Below, one piece after another: positions 26,959-35,561 of a stretch of DNA of 64,000 nucleotides. The position numbers and the translations under genes were made by a program. This DNA comes from Erwinia rhapontici (lineage in GTDB: Bacteria > Pseudomonadota > Gammaproteobacteria > Enterobacterales > Enterobacteriaceae). The notes beneath the pieces were generated by a model that saw nothing but the letters and a program-made list of their open reading frames with translations, searched no databases and was not told where the DNA came from. The first letter of the stretch is position 1, and each line of letters begins with the position of its first letter. The DNA lies in assembly GCF_012271765.1 (NCBI RefSeq), contig NZ_VRKO01000016.1, forward strand, positions 62,001 to 126,000. The letters are read 5' to 3'.

Positions 26959-27513
26959 TTAGTCGATGCGGTGACCCAGCATCCTTTTCAACGTAATATC
27001 GCGATCGATAAAGTGGTGTTTCAGTGCGGCCAGCGCGTGCAGCCCGGAGAGGATCACCACGCTCCATGCCAGCCAGAGATGGATATCACCGGCCAGGTCG
27101 GCCTGTTCACCCAGCCCGGAGAAGAGCGCGGGCACCGGCAGCACGCCAAAGACATCAATAGGTTTACCTTCGGCAGTTGAGATCAGATAGCCACTGACTA
27201 AAATGGCAAACAGAATGCCGTAAAGCAGAAGATGGGCGGCGACGGCGCTGTAACGCACCAGCGGCGTATAACTGCTGAGAGGTTTAGGGGGCGGCGAAAC
27301 AAAACGCCACACCACGCGCACCAGCATCACAACAAACAGCACCATACCGATACTTTTGTGCAACTCCGGCGCTTTGTGATACCAGGTATCATAATAGCCC
27401 TGGGTGACCATCCACAGACCAAGTGCAAACATACCGTAAACGGTACCCGCCACCAGCCAGTGCATAGCAATACTCAGTGAGCCATAACGCAACACGCTAT
27501 TTTTCAATTGCAT
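26959..27513 (-). CDS. yceJ: Cytochrome b561 family protein YceJ
   Basis: Inner-membrane di-haem cytochrome b561 of 184 residues, expected to pass electrons between ubiquinol and periplasmic acceptors. Four hydrophobic helices are visible, with conserved histidines in AMHWLV, LHKSIG, DIHLWLAW and LHALAALKHHF available as haem ligands. It is followed closely by yceI, an arrangement conserved in many proteobacteria and suggesting a shared role with quinone-type lipids. Confidence 0.93.
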   Translation of the reverse strand: MQLKNSVLRYGSLSIAMHWLVAGTVYGMFALGLWMVTQGYYDTWYHKAPELHKSIGMVLFVVMLVRVVWRFVSPPPKPLSSYTPLVRYSAVAAHLLLYGILFAILVSGYLISTAEGKPIDVFGVLPVPALFSGLGEQADLAGDIHLWLAWSVVILSGLHALAALKHHFIDRDITLKRMLGHRID

Positions 27514-28112
27514 TGAGAGACCCGTTTGTCAGAATTTTCAATAAGACTGACCAGATGTAAGGGCAAAATCAACAAATAATTTTACTGGTTTTAAAATTCA
27601 CTCATAGCGTGAAATATTTTGAACAAAATATTGAATCATGCGCAGTAATTCAGAAGGCATAGAGGGGGGGCGGCTCTGTCTGGCTTATTGTTGGCGCTTT
27701 GACGGCAGTTTGATGAAAGTATGATGTTCTGATTTTTTGCTGTTTAATTAAGGTAATGTCAATTTTTTGTCACGTTATGTCAATATCAGGCAGGGTTTAA
27801 TCGTTATGAAAATTAATGCATTGCCAGAGGTAATTATCCCCTATTTGAAGCGATCATCTCACCCAAAGTCACAGGGGGAGTGCCTGTGATTGAAATTTAT
27901 CATTAAGCCAGTGAATATCGCTCTTAACTTGAATTTTTGCGAGATATTGTCTACCGTAAAGACGTGTCAGTAACGTTCACTATAAAATTTACCGTTAATT
28001 ACCATTCTTAATTTGCTGCGTTATAGCTTTCTTCCTCTTCACTATTTTCCATTTTATGTCAGGCGACGAAAGCTATGAGGCTGCTCATTGATAGTCACAC
28101 CGGGAGCATACA
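27514..28112. other. Intergenic region before the ProP-like transporter
   Basis: About 600 bases, AT-rich, separating the divergent yceJ and transporter genes and marking the left boundary of the second accessory block. The only notable frame is a 27-codon one from ATG 27808 (MKINALPEVIIPYLKRSS), which has no ribosome site and is not called. E. coli yceO, found between yceJ and solA, is absent. Long upstream regions suit stress-regulated promoters, but I could not identify a confident one. Confidence 0.5.
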
Positions 28113-29591
28113 ATGGGTCACACATCAGAGGGGCAACAGCCCCGAAAAAAACATTTCTGGAATAAAGATAAGTCCGCTAAACCGGCGTTGAGTGTCGACG
28201 ATATTACCATTGTCGATAAATCGATGCTGAAGCGGGCAGTCGGGGCTGCGGCTCTTGGCAATGCCATGGAGTGGTTCGACTTTGGGGTATACAGCTTTCT
28301 GGCTGTGACCATCGGTAAGGTCTTTTTCCCTGGCGGTAGCCCGGCGGCACAGCTGCTGGCGACGTTTGGTGCCTTTGCCGCCGCGTTTCTGGTGCGTCCG
28401 ATCGGTGGGCTGGTGTTTGGTCCGCTGGGCGATCGTATTGGCCGCCAGAAGGTGCTGGCCCTGACGATGATCATGATGTCGATCGGTACCTTCTGTATTG
28501 GCCTGATCCCCGGTTATCACACCATTGGTATTATGGCTCCGGTGCTGCTGCTGCTGGCGCGTCTGTTGCAGGGATTCTCGACGGGCGGTGAATATGGCGG
28601 AGCGGCAACGTTTATTGCCGAGTATTCTACCGATAAGCAGCGTGGGTTTATGGGGAGCTGGCTGGAGTTTGGTACGCTCGGCGGCTACCTGTTGGGCGCA
28701 GGTCTGGTGACCGGACTGACCGCGGCAATGCCGGAACAGGCGCTCCTGGACTGGGGATGGCGTATTCCCTTCTTTATTGCTGCGCCCCTGGGGCTGTTTG
28801 GCCTGTATATCCGCCTTAAGCTGGAAGAGACGCCGGCTTTCCAGAAGCATATGGAGAAACAGGAGCAGCTGGAACATAGCAAACCCCGCCTTAACCTGTG
28901 GCAGATGTTGAAAAAGTATCGCGCGGCGATGCTGAAGTGTATTGGGCTGGTGCTGCTGTTTAACGTCTCGAACTATATGATGACGTCTTACATGCCGAGC
29001 TACCTGACCGGGATCCTCGGCCTGAGTGAGCTGAGTTCGTTGCTGCTGATTATGGTGGTGATGTTCGTCATGATGCCGCTGACGCTGTTCTGGGGGCACT
29101 GGAACGATCGTCTGGGCCGCCGTCCAGTGATCTGGGGCGGGGCAGTCGCGCTGATCCTGCTGGCGGTGCCGTGCATGATGCTGATCGGCACCGGAAACCT
29201 GTGGCTGGTGTTCCTCGGCCTGATGATCCTGGGCGTGATTCACACCTGTTTCAGCGGGTCGATGCCTGCCACCTTACCGGCGCTGTTTTCCACCGATATT
29301 CGTTACAGTGCGCTTGCGATAGGTTTTAACCTGTCGGTGTCGCTGTTTGGCGGCACCACACCGCTGATCACCACCTGGCTGGTGGAGAAAACCGGTAACT
29401 TACTGATGCCTGCTTACTATCTGATGGGCGCGGGGATTATCGGGGTGATCACGGTCTTCACCCTGCGTGAAACGGCACGCAAGCCACTACGAGGATCGGC
29501 GCCGTCGGTTGGCAGCCGTGCAGAAGCGCAGCGTCTGGTGGATAAACTGCGTTTGCGCGGGAAGAAAACCTCTGCGGCTACAGAGAAGTAA
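28113..29591 (+). CDS. ProP-type MFS osmolyte/metabolite:H+ symporter
   Basis: 492-residue inner-membrane transporter of the metabolite:H+ symporter family, closest in memory to E. coli ProP (proline/betaine uptake). Visible are ALGNAMEWFDFGVYSF, FLVRPIGGLVFGPLGDRIGRQK, LLQGFSTGGEYGGAATFIAEYS, RGFMGSWLEFG, DWGWRIPFF and LEETPAFQ, over about 12 hydrophobic segments. The polar N-terminal extension of about 40 residues is longer than in ProP. The C-terminus is short and basic and lacks the long antiparallel coiled coil that tunes ProP to osmolality, so osmosensing may differ. A GGGAG-type site precedes ATG 28113. The gene stands alone, ended by a strong terminator. Confidence 0.85.
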   Translation: MGHTSEGQQPRKKHFWNKDKSAKPALSVDDITIVDKSMLKRAVGAAALGNAMEWFDFGVYSFLAVTIGKVFFPGGSPAAQLLATFGAFAAAFLVRPIGGLVFGPLGDRIGRQKVLALTMIMMSIGTFCIGLIPGYHTIGIMAPVLLLLARLLQGFSTGGEYGGAATFIAEYSTDKQRGFMGSWLEFGTLGGYLLGAGLVTGLTAAMPEQALLDWGWRIPFFIAAPLGLFGLYIRLKLEETPAFQKHMEKQEQLEHSKPRLNLWQMLKKYRAAMLKCIGLVLLFNVSNYMMTSYMPSYLTGILGLSELSSLLLIMVVMFVMMPLTLFWGHWNDRLGRRPVIWGGAVALILLAVPCMMLIGTGNLWLVFLGLMILGVIHTCFSGSMPATLPALFSTDIRYSALAIGFNLSVSLFGGTTPLITTWLVEKTGNLLMPAYYLMGAGIIGVITVFTLRETARKPLRGSAPSVGSRAEAQRLVDKLRLRGKKTSAATEK

Positions 29592-29633
29592 ATTCCTCAT
29601 CTGAAAATACACAAACTCAGATAATAAATCGTA

Positions 29634-29673
29634 AAAATACGGGGACCGGGTTACCGGTTCGCGTATTTTTTTT
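29634..29673 (+). terminator. Terminator of the ProP-like gene
   Basis: AAAATACG pairs with CGTATTTT around an inner ACCGG/CCGGT stem and is followed by a run of eight T residues, about 40 bases after the stop codon. Confidence 0.85.
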
Positions 29674-29741
29674 ATGAAAATTTCTGGTTAAGTTGTCCTT
29701 CGCACATTTTATGTTCAACGTAAACGGGCTAAGGACAGCAT

Positions 29742-31609
29742 ATGGCAAAGGGCTATTTTCTTCGCGTGGGCGATAAAACCAGCTGCGGTGGGGAAGTACT
29801 GAGCGGTCACTCGACCGTCTTTCTGCGTGGCGCGGAGCTTCCGCGGGAGGGCAGTCTGGTCTCCTGCGGTAAGGAACCCCGGTATGACGTACAGCATCAT
29901 CAGCGGGCCGGGCAAAATCAGGGTGGGCGGGATGCCGCTGGCCGGTACGCTCGACAGCGTCAGTTCCTGCCCCTGCGGGGCCACGTTTATTTCCTCGATT
30001 CCTGACGGTTACGGCAAAGAACCCGCCAGCGTAACGCAGCGCAAGCCAGAGCCGATTGAACTCTCCCTGTTCGCCCCCTCTCAGGCAGACGTACCGCAAC
30101 AACACGCCCAGTCCGCGAAGATAAAGCGGCGCGAAATCACGCTGACGATCGGGGTGTTTTTTGATGGGACGGGGAATAATGCGGATAACAGTGCTGACCG
30201 TCAGAATGCCTGTGCAGGCGAGCATTATGGCATGAGTGACGGGGATGCCGAATCTACGTTATCTCAGTGCATAAAGGCTGAAACGGAGTCATAGCGGTAT
30301 TGCCGCAGGAAGTTATCTTGGTTATTACACCAATGTGTATTGGCTGAATAGGTTGTATAAGGAAAATATAGCAGCTGATACAGGTTATGGACAAAATGCC
30401 ATTTATATTGAAGGGATTGGTACAGAAAGCGGGCAGGGAGACAGTTCTTACGGTATGGGAACGGGCAGGGGGAATACCGGCATAGTGAGTAAAACGGATA
30501 AAGCCGTCGCCGCGCTGGTTGCTGCTATTAAAAGCTATTTAAATAAGCCCTCCCAATCCAGCATTGGCATCGTCAGGGAGTTACAGTTTGATATCTTCGG
30601 TTTTAGCCGGGGGGCAGCGGCGGCACGGCATTTTTCCAACCGGGTGTTCGAGCAGGATGATGCCATTGTGGCAGCGATTAAAGCCGGATTAGGTGAGGTT
30701 AAGTTCAATGGCACGCCCGGCGGCAAAACCCGCTTCCTGGGGATATTCGATACCGTTGCGGGGATTGGTTCGCCGGTGAATGGCTTTAACCCGCACAGTG
30801 CGGATACCGGAGAGGTGAATATTGTGCTGCGCCCCGGCGTGGCGGAGAAGGTGTTCCATATCACCGCACAGCATGAGTGCCGCTTTAACTTTGCGCTGAA
30901 CAGCGTAAAACCTGCGTGGCCGGAGCTGGTGTTGCCCGGGGCGCACTCGGATATTGGCGGCGGGTATAATCCTGACGAGCACGAAGCCTGTTTCCTCACC
31001 CGCCCACAGTTTGAAACCGTACCGGCTTCGACTTCCGATAAGGAAACCGCAACATATCGTCTTGCCGGGGCACAGTTTGGGATCATGACGCGTTATCCGG
31101 CCATAGCGCCGCTGCTTGAGGGTAACGTGATTAAACTCAGAGCCTGGCATGACGACCGAATGCCCACCGACCGATATGGTATGCTGCAAAAACGCAGTGC
31201 TGCTGCGCTAATTCTTGAGCGCCCCACGCGCAATGACTGGTCAAAAGTGGTACTGCGGGTGATGATTGATGCCGCGCAGGATGCGGGAGTGGTGTTCGAG
31301 CCCATACTGCCTAAAGATGACAACCTTTCATTACCGACCGAACTAAAAGTGTTGTATAAAAAAGCCATTGTGATGGGCCGCGCCGTCCGCAATGGTCAAT
31401 CGGTCAGCGAGTTTACCACCGCGGAAATTACTGCGCTGGCGGGAAAATACCTTCACTGCTCAGCCAACTGGAACAGCGTGATACGGGACAGTCAGGGAAG
31501 GATCACCGGGGCGGTGAAGCCTGCGAAGCTGGTGACCTTTACCAACCGGCCGGATGAACGCTGGCAACGGACGATTTACGATATGGACGGGAACAGAATA
31601 TGGAAATAA
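29742..31609 (+). pseudogene. PAAR-DUF2235 (Tle1-like) T6SS lipase effector, broken by two frameshifts
   Basis: Three consecutive frames join into one recognisable protein of about 621 residues. Frame one starts at ATG 29742 (AAGGA upstream) with the PAAR opening MAKGYFLRVGDKTSCGGEVL to CGKEP. The frame must shift at the CCCC run 29877-29880 to continue GMTYSIISGPGKIRVGGMPLAGTLDS-SSCPC, the end of the PAAR domain, then KRREITLTIGVFFDGTGNN of DUF2235. A second shift between 30275 and 30291 leads into SGIAAGSYLGYYTNVYWLN. The lipase nucleophile motif GFSRG is at 30599-30613, followed by FDTVAGIGSP and PGAHSDIGGGYNPDE. PAAR would cap a T6SS spike; Tle1 lipases attack phospholipids. Each shift is cured by removing one base. 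Without that, the product is only a truncated PAAR piece and a headless lipase. Confidence 0.82.
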
Positions 31610-32259
31610 AACAGATCGCTGTGCTGCTTTCACTACTGACGTTGACGGCCTGCCAGGGGGCAGACCAGGCCAACAAGACGACTCAAGACCCGGAGCCTAC
31701 AGAGTGGAAATTTAACTTTTTTACACCCAAAGCGTTGCCTGCCCTGGTGACGTTTGTCGTAGTCCAGGATGCCGCCGGTACGGTTTACCAGTTTAATACG
31801 CTTAACAGCACCCCAGATATGGATGATGTTATCGATGAGTGGAACGACAGTTCGCGGGCACCAGGTGGACACTGGAATCACGTTGAAAAACCTCCTAAGC
31901 ATATGATTTTTTGCTGGGATTCGGTGATTGATAAAAAGGTCTATGAAACCCATCTGACTTTTCCCTGGGATGTGGTGGATAAAATGCGTAAACCCAGCGT
32001 ATACAAGGATTATCTTGGCAAGGCTGCGTATTACGACAGCGTACAGATGGGGTTAGCCCCCGGAGGAAAGGTGGCCGTCTGGGTAAATGGTATCCGTTTC
32101 GAACATAACTACCGTATAACGCCGTCAGTGCTGAAGACGTTATCCGGGGATAAATTAGATATTTGCAAAGGGATAACTAATTTTTCAAACGGTTATGAAT
32201 ACGGAGAAAATACAAAAGAATTTATTAAGGACAAAGTGTATCCGTATGGTGTCTGGTAA
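31600..32259 (+). CDS. DUF2931 lipoprotein, probable Tle1 immunity protein (copy 1)
   Basis: 219-residue lipoprotein with signal IAVLLSLLTLTAC (lipobox LTAC), predicted to sit in the periplasmic leaflet, where it could neutralise an incoming phospholipase. DUF2931-type blocks follow: EWKFNFFTPKALPA, FNTLNSTPDMDDVIDEWN, FCWDSVIDKKVYETHL, and a Gly/Tyr-rich end. Its ATG lies within the last codons of the Tle1-like gene, so the two are translationally coupled, typical for effector/immunity pairs. The immunity role is inferred from this and from the known association of DUF2931 lipoproteins with DUF2235 effectors. Confidence 0.85.
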   Translation: MEIKQIAVLLSLLTLTACQGADQANKTTQDPEPTEWKFNFFTPKALPALVTFVVVQDAAGTVYQFNTLNSTPDMDDVIDEWNDSSRAPGGHWNHVEKPPKHMIFCWDSVIDKKVYETHLTFPWDVVDKMRKPSVYKDYLGKAAYYDSVQMGLAPGGKVAVWVNGIRFEHNYRITPSVLKTLSGDKLDICKGITNFSNGYEYGENTKEFIKDKVYPYGVW

Positions 32260-32286
32260 TTTTTAGCGCAAGGACGGGAACAGAAT

Positions 32287-32946
32287 ATGGAAATAAAACG
32301 TATCGCTGTGCTGCTTTCACTACTGACGTTGACGGCCTGCCAGGGGGCAGGACAACCCAACAAGGCGACTCAAAACACGGAACCAACGGAGTGGAAATTT
32401 AATTTTTTCACGCCTAGAGCACTGCCTGCACGAGTAACGTTCGTCGCCATCCTTGATATGGGCGGTATTGATTATCGTTTTAATACTCTCGACAGTACCA
32501 AAGCGCTGTATGACGTGACGGATGAGTGGAACGACAGTGCGCGTGCACTTTACGGGTACTGGAATCATGTACAGCATCCTCCCCGGCATATTTTATTCTG
32601 TTGGGACTCGGTGATTGATAAAAAGGTGTATGAAACTCATCTGACATTGTCCGATGAGATAGTGGATAAAATGCGTAAGCCCAGCACACATAAAGACTAT
32701 CAGGGAAAGACCCGGTATCACGACAGTATCCAGATAGGGCTGGCCCCTGAAGGAAAAATCGCGGTCTGGATTAATGGCATAGGATTTGAGCCTAATTATC
32801 GTGTCACCCCGTCCGTCCTGAAAACGCTCTCCGGGAATAAGTTAGATATTTGCAAAGGGATAACTAATTTTTCAAACGGTTATGAATACGGAGAAAATAC
32901 AAAAGAATTTATTAAGGACAAAGTCTATCCGTATGGTGTCTGGTAG
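32287..32946 (+). CDS. DUF2931 lipoprotein, probable immunity protein (copy 2)
   Basis: Tandem duplicate of the preceding gene, the same 219 residues long, 687 bases downstream. The first about 75 bases and the last about 100 bases are nearly identical to copy 1 (83 consecutive identical bases, 32155-32237 versus 32842-32924), while the middle has diverged in many codons. The bases just before its ATG repeat the last codons of the Tle1-like gene (DGNRI), showing that the duplicated unit carried the end of the effector. Signal peptide and lipobox LTAC are intact. Confidence 0.85.
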   Translation: MEIKRIAVLLSLLTLTACQGAGQPNKATQNTEPTEWKFNFFTPRALPARVTFVAILDMGGIDYRFNTLDSTKALYDVTDEWNDSARALYGYWNHVQHPPRHILFCWDSVIDKKVYETHLTLSDEIVDKMRKPSTHKDYQGKTRYHDSIQIGLAPEGKIAVWINGIGFEPNYRVTPSVLKTLSGNKLDICKGITNFSNGYEYGENTKEFIKDKVYPYGVW

Positions 32947-32959
32947 TTTTTAGAACAGA

Positions 32960-33059
32960 GATGGGAACAGACGTCGCTATTCTGACGGCCTGCCAGGGGG
33001 CAGGCCAGTCCAGTAAGACGACTAAAACACGCAACCCAAAGCATGGGCCTTGAATCCGT
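32960..33059 (+). pseudogene. Stub of a third DUF2931 lipoprotein copy
   Basis: The sequence repeats the effector tail GGGAACAGA, skips most of the signal-peptide coding part, then matches the other copies again over TGACGGCCTGCCAGGGGGCA and the Lys/Thr-rich codons after the lipobox, ending within about 50 bases at TGA. It is the remains of a further tandem copy whose body has been deleted, directly against solA. Confidence 0.8.
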
Positions 33060-33061
33060 GA

Positions 33062-34177
33062 CTACTGAAAGCGCTTCAGCGCGAACGGCGTTAAATCAAA
33101 GTCGCTGCTTTTCCCCTGGGCGAACTGGGTGGCAATTTCTCCCAGTACGCTGGCGAATTTAAAACCGTGGCCGCTTAAACCGGTAATCAGCATGCGGTTC
33201 GGCTCACCGGGGAAGGTATCAATAATAAAGTCTTCATCCGCGGTGTTGTCATAGGTGCAGGCTTCCCCGCGCAGGCATACGCCAACGCCCGGCAGGAAAG
33301 TGCGCATAAAGTTAAACAGCTCACTGCCGTCTTCCGCTACGCTGCCAAAAGGTTTACGTCCATCCGGCGTATCAATGGGCTGCCCACCTTCGTGTTTACC
33401 GATTTTGATGGCGTTGTTATCGGCGGGGAAACCATAGTAGTGGATGCCGTCCGGCATCTCGACGGTAAACGCCGGGAACTTATTGTCCTCGCTGTAGCGA
33501 CCGTCGGCCTGATGCCACGCAAACACTTTTCGTACCGGGGTGACCGGCAGGGAAGGGTAAAGGGTTTTCACCCAGGTTCCGGCGCTGATCAGCAGTTTGC
33601 GCGCACGGTAAACGCCGTCCGAGGTGGTGACCGCTTGCAGGCCGTCCTCGGTTGCAATTTGTGTGACGCCGCAGTTGAAAAGCTGGGCGCAGCCGGCATC
33701 CTTCGCCATGCGGATCCAGCTCTTAACGGCAACCTCTGATTTCAGGTAGCCCGACTGTGGTTCAAACACGCCGATATAACCGTCCGGTACGTTGATCTGC
33801 GGCCAGCGCTGACGGATCTCTGCTTCGTTCAGGATCTGTACGTTTAATGCAAACTGTTCTGCGCTCTGGATAACATTCTGAATAAATTCGGAGCGGTGTG
33901 GGGCAAGATTCAGTACGCCGCTGCGCTGCATGACGCGCTCGCCGCTCTGTTGTTCCAGTTGATCCCACAGCTGTTGGGCGCGCAGAACCATTGGGACATA
34001 GCGAGCACCTTCACCGTAGGCATGGCGGATAAGGCGGCTTTCACCATGATGGCTGCCTTCCCTGTGTGGCGGATGATGACGGTCAATCATCAGTACTTTC
34101 AGACCCGCCTGCGTGGCATACCAGCCGGTGGCAGCACCGACGGAGCCACTGCCCACCACAATTAAATCGTAAACCAT
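33062..34177 (-). CDS. solA: N-methyl-L-tryptophan oxidase (SolA)
   Basis: Monomeric sarcosine-oxidase family flavoenzyme of 371 residues that oxidatively demethylates N-methyl amino acids. The N-terminal FAD-binding fold [20 protein letters not shown] is followed by [36 protein letters not shown] and [18 protein letters not shown], whose Cys is the covalent FAD attachment site of the family, then [10 protein letters not shown]. Cytosolic. Location before bssS matches E. coli. Confidence 0.95.
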   Translation of the reverse strand: MVYDLIVVGSGSVGAATGWYATQAGLKVLMIDRHHPPHREGSHHGESRLIRHAYGEGARYVPMVLRAQQLWDQLEQQSGERVMQRSGVLNLAPHRSEFIQNVIQSAEQFALNVQILNEAEIRQRWPQINVPDGYIGVFEPQSGYLKSEVAVKSWIRMAKDAGCAQLFNCGVTQIATEDGLQAVTTSDGVYRARKLLISAGTWVKTLYPSLPVTPVRKVFAWHQADGRYSEDNKFPAFTVEMPDGIHYYGFPADNNAIKIGKHEGGQPIDTPDGRKPFGSVAEDGSELFNFMRTFLPGVGVCLRGEACTYDNTADEDFIIDTFPGEPNRMLITGLSGHGFKFASVLGEIATQFAQGKSSDFDLTPFALKRFQ

Positions 34178-34235
34178 CAGTATCAGCCTCTGTTAATCAA
34201 GCAATTGAAGCAGAATAGCAAATATGGCAGACATG

Positions 34236-34258
34236 AAAAAGGCACCCTGTTGGGTGCC
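34236..34258 (-). terminator. Terminator of bssS
   Basis: On the minus strand GGCACCC and GGGTGCC form a stem with a 4-base loop followed by five T residues, 26 bases beyond the bssS stop. Confidence 0.85.
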
Positions 34259-34283
34259 CTGGGAAACAAGATTCAGTTGCAGA

Positions 34284-34538
34284 TTAGTGCTTCTTGTAAT
34301 CACGGTCCTGGTATTCGGTGGCTTCTATTTTGGCAATGCCAGCTTCAAGAATGGAAATAAATTGCCTTGCAACATCAGTTGTCAGCCAGTAGGTCTGACC
34401 AACTTCAGCATCTTCTGCCGGTTGATGATCGGAAGAGAGCGAGTGCAGACGGATCATCATGGCATCATAGCTGTCTACGGTACTGATATCCCATCCGATG
34501 AGGGGATGTGTCTGGATGACCTCTTTGTTTCTGTCCAT
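34284..34538 (-). CDS. bssS: Biofilm formation regulator BssS
   Basis: 84 residues, the E. coli length, with EVIQTHPLIGWDISTVDSYDA and EVGQTYWLTTDVARQFISILEAGIAKIE conserved. In E. coli BssS affects biofilm formation, indole transport and quorum-signal uptake; no molecular mechanism is established. Cytosolic. It has its own terminator and about 235 bases of non-coding upstream DNA, so it is probably transcribed alone. Confidence 0.95.
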   Translation of the reverse strand: MDRNKEVIQTHPLIGWDISTVDSYDAMMIRLHSLSSDHQPAEDAEVGQTYWLTTDVARQFISILEAGIAKIEATEYQDRDYKKH

Positions 34539-34774
34539 TATAACCCCCTATTACTCGTGAAAGATGACAACGAAGTGTTTTATCGAGGTTCAATGCGGCT
34601 TTTTTTCTTAGAGCTTTCTAATTATAACAGGAGTTTTTTTGTTCGCAGACTTAAATTTCGTTCTGAGTAAAAATCAGGCGCTATTCGCACGCTAATTAAG
34701 CATCGCAGGGTGGAAAATAATCACCCTGCTGATGAATGGCAGCATTATTTCAGGTGTGATAATACAGGTTATAT

Positions 34775-35047
34775 TTAAGACACATCCGGTATTATCGGTA
34801 ACACACCCAGGCGTTTTTCCAGTTCCCCGGCCAGACGGATGAAATGCTGCTGGAGCTGTTCATCGTAGTTCTGGTTCTGTCCTTCAAGTTTTAAACTGTG
34901 TATTAACAGTTGGTTAGCTTTGTCATCAAGACAGAAAGAGAGGGTGGAAAAGGCATTTTCTAATACTGTCAGACGGCGTTGCTGTTCACCAATCATCGCC
35001 AGCAGTTCGCCAAACGTCATTGCCTCATCTGGATTATCGGCAGCCAT
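34775..35047 (-). CDS. Small helical protein of unknown function
   Basis: 90 residues, predicted largely alpha-helical with heptad-like Leu spacing (FGELLAMIGEQQRRLTVLENAFSTL, then LIHSLKLEGQNQ and IRLAGELEKRLG). The general pattern, two amphipathic helices with an acidic linker, recalls the anti-adaptor IraP, but I do not see enough identity to name it. E. coli has no gene between bssS and dinI, so it is an addition relative to that reference. It reads in the same direction as dinI but is separated from it by a terminator, so it has its own promoter. Confidence 0.7.
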   Translation of the reverse strand: MAADNPDEAMTFGELLAMIGEQQRRLTVLENAFSTLSFCLDDKANQLLIHSLKLEGQNQNYDEQLQQHFIRLAGELEKRLGVLPIIPDVS

Positions 35048-35135
35048 AGGAAAAACCTCAGTAATAAATGTCAGCCTCAGAATAGGATATTCTACCCGAG
35101 CCGTCTATCTGCGTTCAGCGGTAAGACGCGCACAT

Positions 35136-35160
35136 AAAAAAGCCGGATGGCGTATCCGGC
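35136..35160 (-). terminator. Terminator of dinI
   Basis: GCCGGAT (35142-35148) pairs with ATCCGGC (35154-35160) across five bases; on the minus strand the stem is followed by six T residues. It lies about 70 bases beyond the dinI stop. Confidence 0.85.
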
Positions 35161-35229
35161 AAAAACGGCACAATCATTATGGAATCGAGTGGGAATAGCG
35201 GTATTGCCTGACATCACAACCGCATTAAC

Positions 35230-35472
35230 TCAGGCGATAAACCAGTCGTCAGCGCTTTCCCAGGTTTCCTGTAAAATATCGGTGATCTGATCTTTGGCTT
35301 CTTTTCCGCCGCCCATCACCGTCAGATTATTGGCTCCGGCATAGCGTACCGATATGGTATTGGTGCCATCTGGAAACTGTTTGTCGATTCGCTTGCTGAG
35401 TTCCTGCGTCAGCGCATCAATAGCGCCTGCAGGCAGGGACGTGGTTTTTGCTACAGTGACTTCAATACGCAT
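35230..35472 (-). CDS. dinI: DNA damage-inducible protein I (DinI)
   Basis: 80-residue SOS protein that binds and stabilises RecA filaments and modulates UmuD and LexA cleavage. From ATG 35472, preceded by GGAGG five bases upstream, it reads MRIEVTVAKTTSLPAGAIDALTQELS and ends LQETWESADDWFIA, the acidic C-terminal helix typical of DinI. Longer frames upstream run through the operator and are not real. A LexA box lies directly upstream. Confidence 0.95.
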   Translation of the reverse strand: MRIEVTVAKTTSLPAGAIDALTQELSKRIDKQFPDGTNTISVRYAGANNLTVMGGGKEAKDQITDILQETWESADDWFIA

Positions 35473-35481
35473 GATAGCCTC

Positions 35482-35519
35482 CGGTTGAATTACTGTGAAT
35501 ATATACAGTAATTCAACCG
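35482..35519 (-). promoter_or_regulatory. LexA box inside an extended perfect palindrome upstream of dinI
   Basis: CTGT-N8-ACAG at 35493-35508 matches the LexA consensus. The inverted repeat continues outward to 15-bp perfect arms (35482-35496 and 35505-35519) around the 8-base AT-rich centre. It ends five bases before the GGAGG ribosome site, so if transcribed it would form a strong hairpin just upstream of dinI translation. Confidence 0.88.
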
Positions 35520-35561
35520 TGCGCAATCATTATCGCGCATTGCCCAAGGGAGGGCGCGCGA

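Noticed and set aside
27808-27891. 27-codon frame MKINALPEVIIPYLK...
   Set aside because: No ribosome site and no recognised small-protein family; chance occurrence is likely in a 600-base AT-rich gap.
28125-29243. 372-codon open frame antisense to the ProP-like gene
   Set aside because: Composition (His/Gln/Arg-rich) is that of a shadow of a membrane protein gene; the plus-strand frame is clearly the real one.
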